In this document: piece by piece, positions 7,995 to 17,538 of the stretch
Numbering within the stretch: position 1 is the stretch's first letter
Layout: each line of letters begins with the position of its first letter
Assembly (NCBI RefSeq): GCF_002252755.1
Contig: NZ_NHOY01000050.1
Coordinates: 19,364-83,363, forward strand
Direction: 5' to 3'
DNA: 64,000 bases
Source: Halorubrum sp. Hd13
GTDB lineage: Archaea; Halobacteriota; Halobacteria; Halobacteriales; Haloferacaceae
Position numbers and translations under genes: made by a program
The notes under the pieces: model-generated
Told to the model about the DNA's origin: nothing
Databases searched by the model: none
The model's input: only the letters and a program-made list of their open reading frames with translations

Positions 7995-9497
7995 GTGACC
8001 ACCGGGATCCGGGTCGGTTGGCGGGCGAGCTTGGGTCTCACCGGCGACGTCCTTGCCGCCCTCCCGGTTCCGCTCGCGTTCCCGCTGCTGACCGCGTTTT
8101 ATTACGGCGAGTCGCCGCTCCCGTTCGTGGCGGCTATCGCGGTCTCGCTCGCGCTCGGCGCTTCGTTCCGGTCGGTGCAAGACCCGGCGGAGGACCTCGG
8201 GCCGCGCGAGGCGTTCCTCGCGGTGGCGCTGATCTGGTTCCTCGTCGCCGCGGTCGGCGCGATCCCGTTCGTCGTCGCGGGCGTCGGGACGGTCGCGCAC
8301 CCGGTGAACGCGATGTTCGAGGCGATGAGCGGGCTGACGACGACCGGCGCGACCGTCCTCGTCGACTTCTCGCTCCACTCGCGCTCGGTCATGATGTGGC
8401 GACAGGTGATCCAGTGGCTCGGCGGGCTCGGAATCCTGATCCTAGCGACCGCGGTGCTGTCCGAGATCGGGGTGGGCGGGGCGCAGCTGATGGAGACGGA
8501 GTCGCAGACCCAGGACGTCAACAAGCTCACACCGAAGATCTCCCGGACCGCGCAGCTCATCTGGGGGATCTACGTCGGGCTCACGGGGCTCGCGATCGCG
8601 GTCTACTTCCTGCTCGGGCTGGCGTTCGACCCGCAGATGGACCTGTACAACGCGGTGGCGCACGCGTTCACGTCGGTCGCGACCGCAGGGTTCTCCCCGG
8701 AGCCGCAGAGCGTCGGCGCGTTTCACCCGGTCATCCAGTGGGCGGTGGTCCCGTTCATGGTGATCGGCTCGACGAGCTTCGTCCTCATCTACTTCGCCAT
8801 CAACGGAGAGCCGATGCGCCTGTTAAAAAACGAGGAGTTCCACTTCTACCTCGGCGCGATGGGGACGCTCGCGTCGATCGTCGCCTTCGCGTTGTTCCTC
8901 GATCCCAGCGTCACGTTCGGCGCGGAGGGAACGGTACGCCACGCCGTGTTCAACGTCGCGTCGATCGTGACGACGACGGGGTACGCCAGCACCGACTACG
9001 TGGCGTGGGCGCCCGCGGCGAAGCACATGCTGTTCATGGGGATGTTCATCGGCGGGATGGTCGGTTCGACGACCTGTTCGATCAAGTCGCTGCGGTGGCT
9101 CGTCGCGCTGAAGACGTTCCGCCGGAACCTCTACACCGCCATCCACCCGGAGGCGGTTCGGCCGGTTCGAGTCTCGGGGAAACCGGTCGACGAGGGGGCG
9201 ATCCGCGACATCTACGCGTACCTCCTCTTGAGCATCGTGATCTTCTTCCTGCTCACCGTCGTGATCGTCGTCGACGCGGAACGGGCGGGTCTCCGGGTGA
9301 CCGAGTTCGAGGCGCTCGGCGCGGCGGCGACGACGTTCCTCAACATCGGTCCCGCCTTCGGCGAGGCGGGCCCGTACGGGACGTTCGCGTCGTTCCCGAT
9401 GAGCACGCGCGCCGTGATGATCGTCCTGATGTGGATCGGGCGGATCGAGATAATCCCGGTACTCGTGCTGTTCACGAAGGCGTTCTGGACGTCGTGA
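7995..9497 (+). CDS. trkH: TrkH-family potassium channel subunit (first of three)
   Basis: A 500-residue TrkH protein with a GTG start, about 10-12 membrane helices and four pore loops, each with the filter glycine: MSGLTTTGATV, VATAGFSPEP, VTTTGYAST and LNIGPAFG. It partners with the TrkA encoded 7 nt upstream. One oddity is the intramembrane gating loop after the third pore: it reads GSTTCSIK (9063-9086) where the other two TrkH proteins here read GSTGGGVK and GSTVGGIK. It probably imports K+ for salt-in osmoadaptation. Confidence 0.93.
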   Translation: MTTGIRVGWRASLGLTGDVLAALPVPLAFPLLTAFYYGESPLPFVAAIAVSLALGASFRSVQDPAEDLGPREAFLAVALIWFLVAAVGAIPFVVAGVGTVAHPVNAMFEAMSGLTTTGATVLVDFSLHSRSVMMWRQVIQWLGGLGILILATAVLSEIGVGGAQLMETESQTQDVNKLTPKISRTAQLIWGIYVGLTGLAIAVYFLLGLAFDPQMDLYNAVAHAFTSVATAGFSPEPQSVGAFHPVIQWAVVPFMVIGSTSFVLIYFAINGEPMRLLKNEEFHFYLGAMGTLASIVAFALFLDPSVTFGAEGTVRHAVFNVASIVTTTGYASTDYVAWAPAAKHMLFMGMFIGGMVGSTTCSIKSLRWLVALKTFRRNLYTAIHPEAVRPVRVSGKPVDEGAIRDIYAYLLLSIVIFFLLTVVIVVDAERAGLRVTEFEALGAAATTFLNIGPAFGEAGPYGTFASFPMSTRAVMIVLMWIGRIEIIPVLVLFTKAFWTS

Positions 9498-9603
9498 GAG
9501 CCGGCAGGCGGACGAATCGACAGTCCCGCGACGCCACCGTGATCGGCTTTCCTTCGACAGTTTAATACAGCGAACGGGCCTCTCCAATAGCGATCCAACA
9601 CAC

Positions 9604-11172
9604 ATGTCCTGGGGCGTCAACTGGAAGGCGAGCGTGGGGCTTCTCGGGGTCGGGATCAAGTACCTCGCCGTCACGATGCTGGTGCCGCTGGTCGTGGCGC
9701 TCGTGTACGGAGAGGACATCTGGGTGTTCCTCGTCTCGATGGCGCTCGTCGCCGCGATCGGGTTCGCGGTAGAGCGGGTCGACCCGGACCCGGACCTCGG
9801 GCCCCGGGAGGCGCTGCTTTTCGTCTCGCTCGCGTGGATCGCGGCCGCGGCGATCGGCACCGTTCCGTACCTGCTCGCCGGCTACGGGACGGAGTCGACG
9901 ATCGGGCTCCAGGTCGGGTCGGTCGGCGCGTTCACGGAGTCGGTGATCAACGCCCTGTTCGAGTCGATGAGCGGGTTCACGACCACGGGCGCGACCGTCC
10001 TCGGCGAGATCAGCACCGACCGCCACTCCCACGCCGTGCTGATGTGGCGACAGCTCACGCAGTGGCTCGGCGGCATGGGGATCATCGTCCTGATGATCGC
10101 CATCCTGCCGGAGGTCGCCGTCAACGGCGCCCAGCTGATGGAGTCGGAGGCGCCCGGCCCCGAACTCCAGAAGCTCACGCCGAAGATCGCGGAGACCGCG
10201 CGCGCGCTCTGGCTGATCTACTTCGGCTTCACCGTGGTGTACATCGCCATCCTGTACGGGCTCCACCTCGCCGGGATGGCGCCGAACATGAACCTCTTCA
10301 ACGCGATCGCCCACGGGTTCACCACCCTCCCGACCGGCGGGTTCTCGCCGCAGGCCGACAGCATCGCGGCGTTCTCGGCGATCGTGCAGTGGGTCGTCAT
10401 CCCGTTCATGCTCATCGCCGGCGTCAACTTCGCGCTGTTCTGGCACGTGCTGCGCGGGGAGGCGGAGGTCATGCTGGAGAACGCGGAATTCCGTGCGTAC
10501 GCCGGCGCCGTCGCGGTCGTGACGGCCGTTCTCGCGGTGATGCTGTTCCGCGGCGCGGCGCCGCCGATCGAACTGGGCGGTGCGACGCAGGGGGTGACCG
10601 AGAACTCGCTCCGGCAGGCGGCGTTCCAGATCGGGTCGCTGTTGAACTCCACCGGGTACGCGACTGCCGACTTCGTGCAGTGGGACACCGACGCGCAGAT
10701 CCTCCTGATGTTCGCGATGTTTATCGGCGGTTCCGCCGGCTCGACCGGCGGGGGCGTCAAGATCGTCCGGTGGCTCATCGTCGGGAAGGCGATCCGCCGC
10801 GAGCTGTTCACCACGGCCCACCCCGACGTCGTGCAGCCGGTTCGCCTGAGCGGAAGCGTCGTCGACGAGGACGCCATCCGCGGCATCATGGCGTTCACGC
10901 TGCTGTACCTCGTCCTGTTCGGCGTCTCGGCGGTGTTCCTTTCGCTGGACACCACCCGGGTCGGTATCCAGCTGACGATGCTGGAGTCGACGAGCGCCTC
11001 GCTCGCGACGATCGGGAATATCGGGCCGGGGTTCGGTCGGCTCGGCCCGTTCGGGAGCTACCTCTTTTTCCCCGACACGTCGAAGCTGCTGATGGTGTTC
11101 CTGATGTGGATCGGCCGGCTGGAGATCGTCCCGGTGCTCGCGGTGTTCATCTCGGCGATGGACGGCCGGTGA
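9604..11172 (+). CDS. trkH: TrkH-family potassium channel subunit (second of three)
   Basis: A 522-residue TrkH paralog with canonical pore loops (MSGFTTTGATV, LPTGGFSPQ, LNSTGYATA, GNIGPGFG) and a canonical GSTGGGVKIVRW gating loop. It has its own probable promoter (TTTAATAC at 9561-9568) and no TrkA directly attached, so it may share the TrkA of a neighbouring gene. A short inverted repeat follows the stop codon. It is more similar to the first TrkH than to the third in the pore-loop region. Confidence 0.93.
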   Translation: MSWGVNWKASVGLLGVGIKYLAVTMLVPLVVALVYGEDIWVFLVSMALVAAIGFAVERVDPDPDLGPREALLFVSLAWIAAAAIGTVPYLLAGYGTESTIGLQVGSVGAFTESVINALFESMSGFTTTGATVLGEISTDRHSHAVLMWRQLTQWLGGMGIIVLMIAILPEVAVNGAQLMESEAPGPELQKLTPKIAETARALWLIYFGFTVVYIAILYGLHLAGMAPNMNLFNAIAHGFTTLPTGGFSPQADSIAAFSAIVQWVVIPFMLIAGVNFALFWHVLRGEAEVMLENAEFRAYAGAVAVVTAVLAVMLFRGAAPPIELGGATQGVTENSLRQAAFQIGSLLNSTGYATADFVQWDTDAQILLMFAMFIGGSAGSTGGGVKIVRWLIVGKAIRRELFTTAHPDVVQPVRLSGSVVDEDAIRGIMAFTLLYLVLFGVSAVFLSLDTTRVGIQLTMLESTSASLATIGNIGPGFGRLGPFGSYLFFPDTSKLLMVFLMWIGRLEIVPVLAVFISAMDGR

Positions 11173-11199
11173 CAGGAGGTCAAAAACTACAAGCGGTGC

Positions 11200-11217
11200 G
11201 TTTTCAGCGCCGAAAAC
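11200..11217 (+). terminator. Short hairpin after the second trkH gene
   Basis: GTTTTC and GAAAAC form a perfect 6-bp inverted repeat around AGCGCC, 28 nt after the trkH stop. It may act in 3'-end formation or as an operator for the downstream usp gene. No long T tract follows, so a classical intrinsic terminator is not certain. Confidence 0.3.
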
Positions 11218-11290
11218 AGCTTCTAACCGCGTTTAATTGCTCGGTTGTGCAGAGCGTATCTTCTTAACTGACGAGAGTATGAATGTGGGT

Positions 11291-11731
11291 ATGACGAGCA
11301 CCGACCAACCGGAGGGAGGAGGCCTACTCGATCACGTTCTCCTGCCAGTGGCTCACGAGGAGGACGCGATGTCGACGGCGCTGGCGCTGGAACCGTATCG
11401 ACCGGAGCGGGTCACGGCGCTGCACGTCGTCGAGAAGGGCGACGGCGTCCCCGACAAGACGCCCGTCGAACAGTCCGAGGAACTGGCCGCAGAGTCGTAC
11501 GATGCGGTCCGATCGGTGTTCCCCGACGCCGGCGAGCACACCGCCTACTCGCGGGACATCGTGGGCGCTATCTTCGACGCGGTCGACGAGGTCGATGCGA
11601 GCGCTATCGCCTATCAGTCTCGGGGCGGGAACCGGCTCGTCCAGTTCCTCTCCGGCGACCTCTCAGTGAAGCTCGTGACGGAGTCGCACGTGCCCGTGGT
11701 CGCGCTCCCGCGCGAGGGATCCACCGAATGA
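11291..11731 (+). CDS. UspA-family universal stress protein
   Basis: A 146-residue single-domain Usp-fold protein beginning with [13 protein letters not shown] and ending with [10 protein letters not shown]. The typical ATP-binding glycine motif (GxxGxxxxGS) is poorly preserved; the region reads [16 protein letters not shown], so nucleotide binding is uncertain. An in-frame ATG at 11279 is an alternative start. Its stop overlaps the next gene's start (ATGA), coupling it to the APC-Usp fusion transporter. It probably acts as a stress or energy sensor for the transporter block. Confidence 0.82.
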   Translation: MTSTDQPEGGGLLDHVLLPVAHEEDAMSTALALEPYRPERVTALHVVEKGDGVPDKTPVEQSEELAAESYDAVRSVFPDAGEHTAYSRDIVGAIFDAVDEVDASAIAYQSRGGNRLVQFLSGDLSVKLVTESHVPVVALPREGSTE

Positions 11732-14103
11732 GCGACGAGGAGCTGGCCAAGGACCTCGGTCCCCTCGCCGCGCTCACGATCGGGATCGGGACGATGATCG
11801 GGGCCGGCATCTTCGTGCTCCCCGGGACCGCGGTCGCGCGGGCCGGTCCGCTCGCGGCGTTCACGTTCGTCCTCGGTGGCGTCATCGCCCTGTTCACGGC
11901 GCTTTCAGCCTCCGAGCTCGGGACGGCGATGCCGAAGTCCGGCGGCGCGTACTTCTACGTCAACCGGGCGCTCGGGCCCATGTTCGGCTCCGTCGCCGGG
12001 TGGGCGAACTGGCTCGGGCTCGCGTTCGCCTCCGCGTTCTACATGTACGGCTTCGGCGAGTACGTCAACGCGCTCCTCGGGCTCGGGCCGGTCGGGCTCG
12101 GCCCGGTGACGCTGGAGGCCGCCCAAGTGATCGGGCTCGCCGGCGCGCTGCTGTTCATCGCCGTCAACTACTTCGGCGCGAAGGAGACGGGCGGGCTCCA
12201 GATCGTCATCGTCATGTCGCTTTTGGGCATCCTCGCCGTCTTCACCGTCGTCGGGCTGCTGAACGCCGACATGGAGTCGCTGCGGCCGATCGCGCCGCCG
12301 GGGACGACGAGCCAGGTGCTCCCGGTGACGGGGATCATCTTCGTCTCGTACCTCGGCTTCGTCCAGATCACCTCGGTCGCCGAGGAGATCAAGAACCCCG
12401 GGCGGAACCTCCCGCTCGCGGTCCTCGGCTCGGTCGTGATCGTCACGGTCGTGTACGCGCTGTTCCTCGTCGTGCTGCTCGCGGCGGTCCCGAACGAGCT
12501 CGTCGCGAACAACGAGACCGCGGTGGTCGACGCCGCCCGCCTCCTCTTCGGCAACTACCAGGTGTTCGGCTTCTCGCTGGGCGCCGTCGGCGCCGGGATG
12601 CTCCTGATCGGCGGCCTGCTCGCGACCGCCTCCTCGGCGAACGCCTCGATCCTCTCGTCGTCGCGGATCAACTTCGCGATGGGCCGCGAGAAGATCGTCA
12701 CGCCGAAGCTCAACGAGATCCACGACCGCTTCGGCACCCCGTACAAGTCGATCGCGCTCACAGGCGCGCTCATCCTCGTGTTCCTCGTCGCCGGCGGCGT
12801 CGAGTCGCTGTCGACGATGGGATCCGTGCTCCACCTCATCGTCTACGGCCTGCTCAACATCGCGCTCATCGTGATGCGCGAGTCGGGGGTCGAGGGGTAC
12901 GACCCCGACTTCGAGGTCCCCTTCTATCCGTTCGTTCCGATCATCGGAACGTTGTCGTCGTTCGCGCTGATCATCTACATCGAGCCGACGATCATCCTGA
13001 TCTCGTTCGGCCTCGTCGCCTTCGCCCTGCTCTGGTACCTGCTGTACGCCCGCCGGAAGGTGGAGGCGCGCGGCGTGCTGGGGGCGTGGATCCTCGACCG
13101 CTCCGACGAGCTGCCCAAGGCCGCCGTGTCGGCGGCCACGTCGGTCCAGCCGAGCGGCGACGACTACCGCGTGATGGTGCCGCTCGCGAACCCCGCGACC
13201 GAGGAGCACCTGATCACGCTCGCGTCGGCCATCGCCAAGCAGCGAAACGGGACGGTCGTCGCGGTCAACATCGCGAACGTCCCGGACCAGACGTCGCTGG
13301 AGGCCGCCCGCGACCGCGGCGCCCACGATGCGGCGCACAGTCTCCTCGATAAGGCCCGTGAAGACGCCGAGACGTTCGGCGTCGACGTGGAGACGCACGT
13401 CGTCCTCTCGCACCGCGTGTTCGAGGAGGTGTTCGACGCGGCCCGGACCTACGGCGCCGACATGACCGTGATGGGCTGGGGCGAGGACTCGCACGGGTCG
13501 CCCGGGCGCGCGGAGACGGCGGTCGACGAGCTCGCGCACTCGCTCCCGTCGGACTTCCTCGTGTTCCGCGACCGTGGGTTCGACCCCTCGCGGATCCTCG
13601 TGCCGACCGCCGGCGGACCGGCCTCGGACCTCTCCGGCGCGGTCGCCAAGATGCTCCAGACGGAGTTCGACGGCGAGGTCACGCTGCTGCACGTCGCCGA
13701 CGACGAGAGCGCCGGACGGCGCTTCCTCATGGGGTGGGCCGCCGAGCACGACCTCGCCGACGCGACGCTCCGCGTCGAGAGCGGCGACATCGAGGAGTCG
13801 ATCGAACGGGCCGCGCGCGACGCGACGATGGTTATCATCGGCGCGACTCAGAAGGGGCTGCTCTCGCGGCTGGTGAGCGGCTCGCTCGTGTTGGAGGTGC
13901 TCGAAGACGTGGAGTGTTCCGTGCTGCTCGCGGAGAAGCGCGACGACCGCGGCGTCTGGGCTCGGCTGTTCGGGAGCGGGGCACGGGAGAACGCCCCTGA
14001 CGATGTCACGGCCGACGCCGCTGAGGCGGGCGACGCGACCGCCGAGGCGCGGGGTGACGGCGGGGTCGGACGGGCGGAAGCGGACGAACAAACGGAGGAG
14101 TAG
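11728..14103 (+). CDS. APC-superfamily transporter fused to two Usp domains
   Basis: A 791-residue fusion. Residues 1 to about 440 are an amino acid/cation-type APC permease with about 12 helices, opening with [15 protein letters not shown], the substrate-binding unwound helix motif of the family. A first Usp domain begins near residue 478 (RVMVPLANP) and a second near 620 (RILVPTAGG). The tail is Asp/Ala-rich and low in complexity. The second Usp domain has [15 protein letters not shown], close to the ATP-binding GxxxxG motif. Such fusions are known in haloarchaea; regulation of transport by nucleotide binding is inferred. The substrate is unknown. It is coupled to the preceding usp gene. 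Confidence 0.9.
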   Translation: MSDEELAKDLGPLAALTIGIGTMIGAGIFVLPGTAVARAGPLAAFTFVLGGVIALFTALSASELGTAMPKSGGAYFYVNRALGPMFGSVAGWANWLGLAFASAFYMYGFGEYVNALLGLGPVGLGPVTLEAAQVIGLAGALLFIAVNYFGAKETGGLQIVIVMSLLGILAVFTVVGLLNADMESLRPIAPPGTTSQVLPVTGIIFVSYLGFVQITSVAEEIKNPGRNLPLAVLGSVVIVTVVYALFLVVLLAAVPNELVANNETAVVDAARLLFGNYQVFGFSLGAVGAGMLLIGGLLATASSANASILSSSRINFAMGREKIVTPKLNEIHDRFGTPYKSIALTGALILVFLVAGGVESLSTMGSVLHLIVYGLLNIALIVMRESGVEGYDPDFEVPFYPFVPIIGTLSSFALIIYIEPTIILISFGLVAFALLWYLLYARRKVEARGVLGAWILDRSDELPKAAVSAATSVQPSGDDYRVMVPLANPATEEHLITLASAIAKQRNGTVVAVNIANVPDQTSLEAARDRGAHDAAHSLLDKAREDAETFGVDVETHVVLSHRVFEEVFDAARTYGADMTVMGWGEDSHGSPGRAETAVDELAHSLPSDFLVFRDRGFDPSRILVPTAGGPASDLSGAVAKMLQTEFDGEVTLLHVADDESAGRRFLMGWAAEHDLADATLRVESGDIEESIERAARDATMVIIGATQKGLLSRLVSGSLVLEVLEDVECSVLLAEKRDDRGVWARLFGSGARENAPDDVTADAAEAGDATAEARGDGGVGRAEADEQTEE

Positions 14104-14115
14104 CCGAACGGAGAA

Positions 14116-14166
14116 ATGAGCGAACCGGACGAACGAGCGACCGGGCGGCCACCGAGGGCGTCGTGA
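14116..14166 (+). other. Possible 16-codon leader ORF overlapping the next usp start
   Basis: An ATG preceded by GGAG (14110-14113) opens a 16-codon frame. Its TGA overlaps the GTG start of the tandem Usp gene as GTGA. This could be a translated leader that couples ribosomes into the downstream gene, or chance. It encodes MSEPDERATGRPPRAS and resembles nothing I recognise. Confidence 0.25.
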
Positions 14167-15032
14167 CCGCGTTCGGGGCGGCGAACGGGGTCGGAACCGA
14201 CGGGCCGACGGTGATGGTCGCCGTGTCGAACCCGCGCACGGAGAGCGCGCTCGTCACGCTGGCCGGCGCGGTCGCGAGTCACGAGGGGGGTCGCGTGCTC
14301 GCGACGCACATCGTCACCGTTCCGGACCAGACGTCGCTGGAGAAGGCGGCCGAGAACCGGACCGACCTCGACGACTCGTCCGAGGAGCTGTTGGCCGCCG
14401 CGGCCGCCGACGCCGAGGCGTTCGACGTGCCGATCGAGACGAAGACGATCCTCTCGCACCGCGGGATCGAGGAGGTGTTCGACGCCGCGCGGACGAACGA
14501 CGCCGACACCGTCGTGATGGGCTACGGCGGGACGCGGTTCGTGGGCGGGCGCGTCGAGGGCTCGCTGGACGAACTCGCCCGCGATCTCCCGTGCGACTTC
14601 CTCGTCTTGGACGGCCAGCGGCTGGACCTCTCGAAGGTGCTCGTGCCGACCGCCGGCGGCCCCTCCTCCGACCTCTCCGGGGAAGTCGCGAGGGCGCTCC
14701 GAGACGAGATCGACGTGGACGTCTCGCTGCTGTACGTCGTCGACCCGGGAGACGAGGCGGCCGGCCGGGAATTCCTCACCGACTGGGCGGCGGGCCACGG
14801 CCTCGGCGACGCCGACCTGCGCATCGAGGCGGGCGGCGTCGAGGAGACGATCGGTCGCGTCGGCGAGGAGTACGACCTCGTTATCGTCGGTGCGACCGAG
14901 CGCGGACTGCTCTCGCGGATCGTCCGCGGGTCGCTGGCGTTCGAGACCATCGAGACCCTCGACACGCCGGTGTTGCTCGCGGAGCGCCCCTCGTCGCGGT
15001 CGCTCCGTGAGCGGCTGTTCGGGTGGCGCTGA
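14163..15032 (+). CDS. Tandem UspA-domain protein
   Basis: A 289-residue soluble protein with two Usp domains, starting near residue 16 (VMVAVSNP) and residue 156 (KVLVPTAGG). It is clearly paralogous to the C-terminal half of the APC-Usp fusion just upstream: both contain [12 protein letters not shown]- or TVMG-type strands and VPTAGGPxSDLSG. It looks like a stand-alone copy of that sensor module. GTG at 14163 is the chosen start; ATG at 14214 is an alternative that would remove the residues before the first beta strand. Confidence 0.87.
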   Translation: MTAFGAANGVGTDGPTVMVAVSNPRTESALVTLAGAVASHEGGRVLATHIVTVPDQTSLEKAAENRTDLDDSSEELLAAAAADAEAFDVPIETKTILSHRGIEEVFDAARTNDADTVVMGYGGTRFVGGRVEGSLDELARDLPCDFLVLDGQRLDLSKVLVPTAGGPSSDLSGEVARALRDEIDVDVSLLYVVDPGDEAAGREFLTDWAAGHGLGDADLRIEAGGVEETIGRVGEEYDLVIVGATERGLLSRIVRGSLAFETIETLDTPVLLAERPSSRSLRERLFGWR

Positions 15033-15100
15033 GGGCGGGGTCCCGCGCCTCTCGGCGGATTGCGGTAGGCTTTCGGTTGTCGCTCCTGAACCGCTGACAC

Positions 15101-15784
15101 ATGTATCTGATCGTCGTGGGCGCGGGCGATATCGGGACGCCGCTCGTCAAGCTCGCGACCGAGAGCGGCAACGAGGTCGTCGTGATCGAGCGCGACGAGG
15201 AACGGGCGGAGCGGGCGTCCCGGGGGTACGACTGCCTCGTCATCAACGACGACGCGACTTCGAAGGAGACGCTGCTCGACGCCGGGGCCGATCGCGCGGA
15301 CGCGCTCATTTCGACGACGGATCAGGACGCGACGAACATCATGGTCTGTCTGCTGGCGCAAGAGCTGTCGGTGCCGAACATCGTCTCGGTCGTCCACAAC
15401 CCCGAGCACATGAACGTGTTCGAACAGATCGGCATCAACACGATGCAGAACCCGCAGAGTCTGATCGCGGAGTACCTCTACCGAGCGGTGAGCCGACCGT
15501 CGGTCGTCGACTTCATGCACATCGGCGAGGAGGCGGAGGTGTTCGAGATCACCGTCGGTCCGGACGCGCCGATCGCCGGGAAGACGCTGCGCGAGGCCGA
15601 CGAGGCGGATCTCATCGGCGGCGAGACCCTCATCATCGCCGTCGAGCGCGACGGGGAGGGGACGCCCATAACCCCCCGGGGCAACACGCGTATCGAGGCC
15701 GGCGACCTGCTCACGGTGTACTCGGGAGAGGGCGCGACGCCAGAGGTGACGGACGTGTTCGGCCACCAGGAGGACCACGACTGA
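15101..15784 (+). CDS. trkA: TrkA-type potassium uptake regulator (single RCK unit)
   Basis: A 227-residue protein with one NAD-binding TrkA-N domain (IVVGAGDIGTPL at the N-terminus) and one TrkA-C domain (from about residue 140; PIAGKTLREAD). It is half the size of the upstream TrkA and so would assemble as a dimer or tetramer to make the gating ring. Its stop is one base before the ATG of the third trkH gene, a tight operon that implies a dedicated pairing. Confidence 0.92.
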   Translation: MYLIVVGAGDIGTPLVKLATESGNEVVVIERDEERAERASRGYDCLVINDDATSKETLLDAGADRADALISTTDQDATNIMVCLLAQELSVPNIVSVVHNPEHMNVFEQIGINTMQNPQSLIAEYLYRAVSRPSVVDFMHIGEEAEVFEITVGPDAPIAGKTLREADEADLIGGETLIIAVERDGEGTPITPRGNTRIEAGDLLTVYSGEGATPEVTDVFGHQEDHD

Positions 15785-15785
15785 G

Positions 15786-17480
15786 ATGTCCGAGCGGAAC
15801 GGCGGCCGGCTCCCGACCGACCTGGGAGTCATCGCCCGCGACGTCGGCTCGCTCCTCCTGATGGAGGCCGGGCTGATGACGGTCACCGTTGTCGTCGCCC
15901 TCGCGTTCCGGGAGTTTCACGCCGCGCTCGGCTTCCTCGTCGCGGGCGGCGCGACGGCCCTCGTCGGCGGGCTCGCGAATCGGCGGTTCGCCGACGCCCC
16001 AGACCCGAAGATGAAACACGGCATGGTGATCGCCGCCGGCGGGTGGCTCATGGTCGCCGTCTTCGGGGCGCTCCCGCTGTTCCTCACGGCGTGGCTGACG
16101 CCGTCCGCCGTCATGGACGCGTTCGTCCCCGCCGCCGCGGACACGGCCTCGTGGGAGCCGATCGCCGTCGGAGGGACCACGACGGTCTCCAGTCTCGCCT
16201 ACTTCCGCGACCCCCTGCATGCCCTCTTCGAGAGCATGAGCGGCTGGACCGGGAGCGGGCTGACGATGGCCGTCCACGAGCCGTCATTGCCGCGGGCAGT
16301 GCAGTGGTGGCGGTCGTTCATCCAGTGGGTCGGCGGCGTCGGCGTCATCGTCCTCACCGTCTCCATCCTCTCGCGTCCGGGAAGCGGGAGCTACGCGCTC
16401 TACAGGAGCGAGGCCCGGGAGCAGAAGATCCACCCGAGCGTCGTCTCGACGGTCCGGACGGTCTGGAAGCTCGTGGTCGGCTACACCCTGCTGGCGTTCG
16501 CGATGCTGTTCGTCGCGATCCGAGCGAGCGAGAGCGACTACGCCGAGTCGCTCTCGCTCGGCGAAATCGCCTGGCAGGCGCTCAACCACGCCATGACCGG
16601 CCTGACGACGGGCGGGTTCTCCGTCACCGACAACTCGATCGCGACGTACGGCTCCCCCCTGGTCGAGGTCGTGCTGTTGCCGATCATGGTCCTCGGCGCG
16701 ATCGCGTTCCCGGTCCACTACGTCGTGCTCAGGGACCGGAGCGTACGCGAACTGGTCGCAGACCTCCAGACCAGGTGGCTGTTCGCGCTGCTCGGGGCCG
16801 GCGTCGCCGTGCTCGCGATACAGAACGTCGCGTCCGTTCCGGTCGCCGCCGGCGCGTTCGCGACGGAGTCGTTCCTCTCGTTCCCGGTTCCGCTCCTCGA
16901 CGGCGCGGGGCTCGACGCGGTCCGGGACTCGGCGTTCCAGTGGATCAGCGCGCTGACCGCCACCGGCTTCCAGTCGGCGCCGATCGGGAGCTGGGTCGCG
17001 GGCGCGAAGGTGTTGGTCGTCGTCGCGATGGTGCTCGGCGGCGCCGCCGGGTCCACGGTCGGCGGCATCAAGATCATTCGTGCGTACACGGCCGCTCGCG
17101 GAATCATCTGGCAGTTCTCCCGCGTGTTCCTCCCGGGCAACGCCGTCGTCACCGCGCGCATCGGCGACCGCACGCTGGACCGCGAGACGATGGAGCGGGA
17201 GTTCAGCGAGGCCGCCATCGTCACGCTGCTGTGGGTCGTCGCGCTCGTCGTCGGGAGCCTCGTGCTGGTCAACGTCGCCGGCTCGGAGTTCGGCTACGCC
17301 GACGCGCTGTTCGAGGTCGCGAGCGCACAGGGGAACGTCGGGCTCTCGTCCGGGATCACCGGCCCGTCGATGTCGCCGGCGGCGGAGGCGATGTTCCTCT
17401 TCCACATGTGGATCGGCCGCCTGGAGATCATTCCGGTGCTCGTGTTCCTCCGAGCCGGTATCTGGGGGCTGAACCCGTGA
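15786..17480 (+). CDS. trkH: TrkH-family potassium channel subunit (third of three)
   Basis: A 564-residue TrkH, longer than the other two because of extra loops near residues 110-130 and 330-380. Pore loops are MSGWTGSGLTM, MTGLTTGGFSV, LTATGFQSA and AQGNVGLSS. The gating loop GSTVGGIKIIR is canonical. It is the most divergent of the three copies and belongs with the single-unit TrkA directly upstream. It probably has a different affinity or ion dependence, which is inferred from divergence only. Confidence 0.92.
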   Translation: MSERNGGRLPTDLGVIARDVGSLLLMEAGLMTVTVVVALAFREFHAALGFLVAGGATALVGGLANRRFADAPDPKMKHGMVIAAGGWLMVAVFGALPLFLTAWLTPSAVMDAFVPAAADTASWEPIAVGGTTTVSSLAYFRDPLHALFESMSGWTGSGLTMAVHEPSLPRAVQWWRSFIQWVGGVGVIVLTVSILSRPGSGSYALYRSEAREQKIHPSVVSTVRTVWKLVVGYTLLAFAMLFVAIRASESDYAESLSLGEIAWQALNHAMTGLTTGGFSVTDNSIATYGSPLVEVVLLPIMVLGAIAFPVHYVVLRDRSVRELVADLQTRWLFALLGAGVAVLAIQNVASVPVAAGAFATESFLSFPVPLLDGAGLDAVRDSAFQWISALTATGFQSAPIGSWVAGAKVLVVVAMVLGGAAGSTVGGIKIIRAYTAARGIIWQFSRVFLPGNAVVTARIGDRTLDRETMEREFSEAAIVTLLWVVALVVGSLVLVNVAGSEFGYADALFEVASAQGNVGLSSGITGPSMSPAAEAMFLFHMWIGRLEIIPVLVFLRAGIWGLNP

Positions 17481-17538
17481 CCGGCTCGACGCCGACGGTC
17501 ACCGCCGGACGGCGATCGAACCCACGGCGCGGTCGGGG

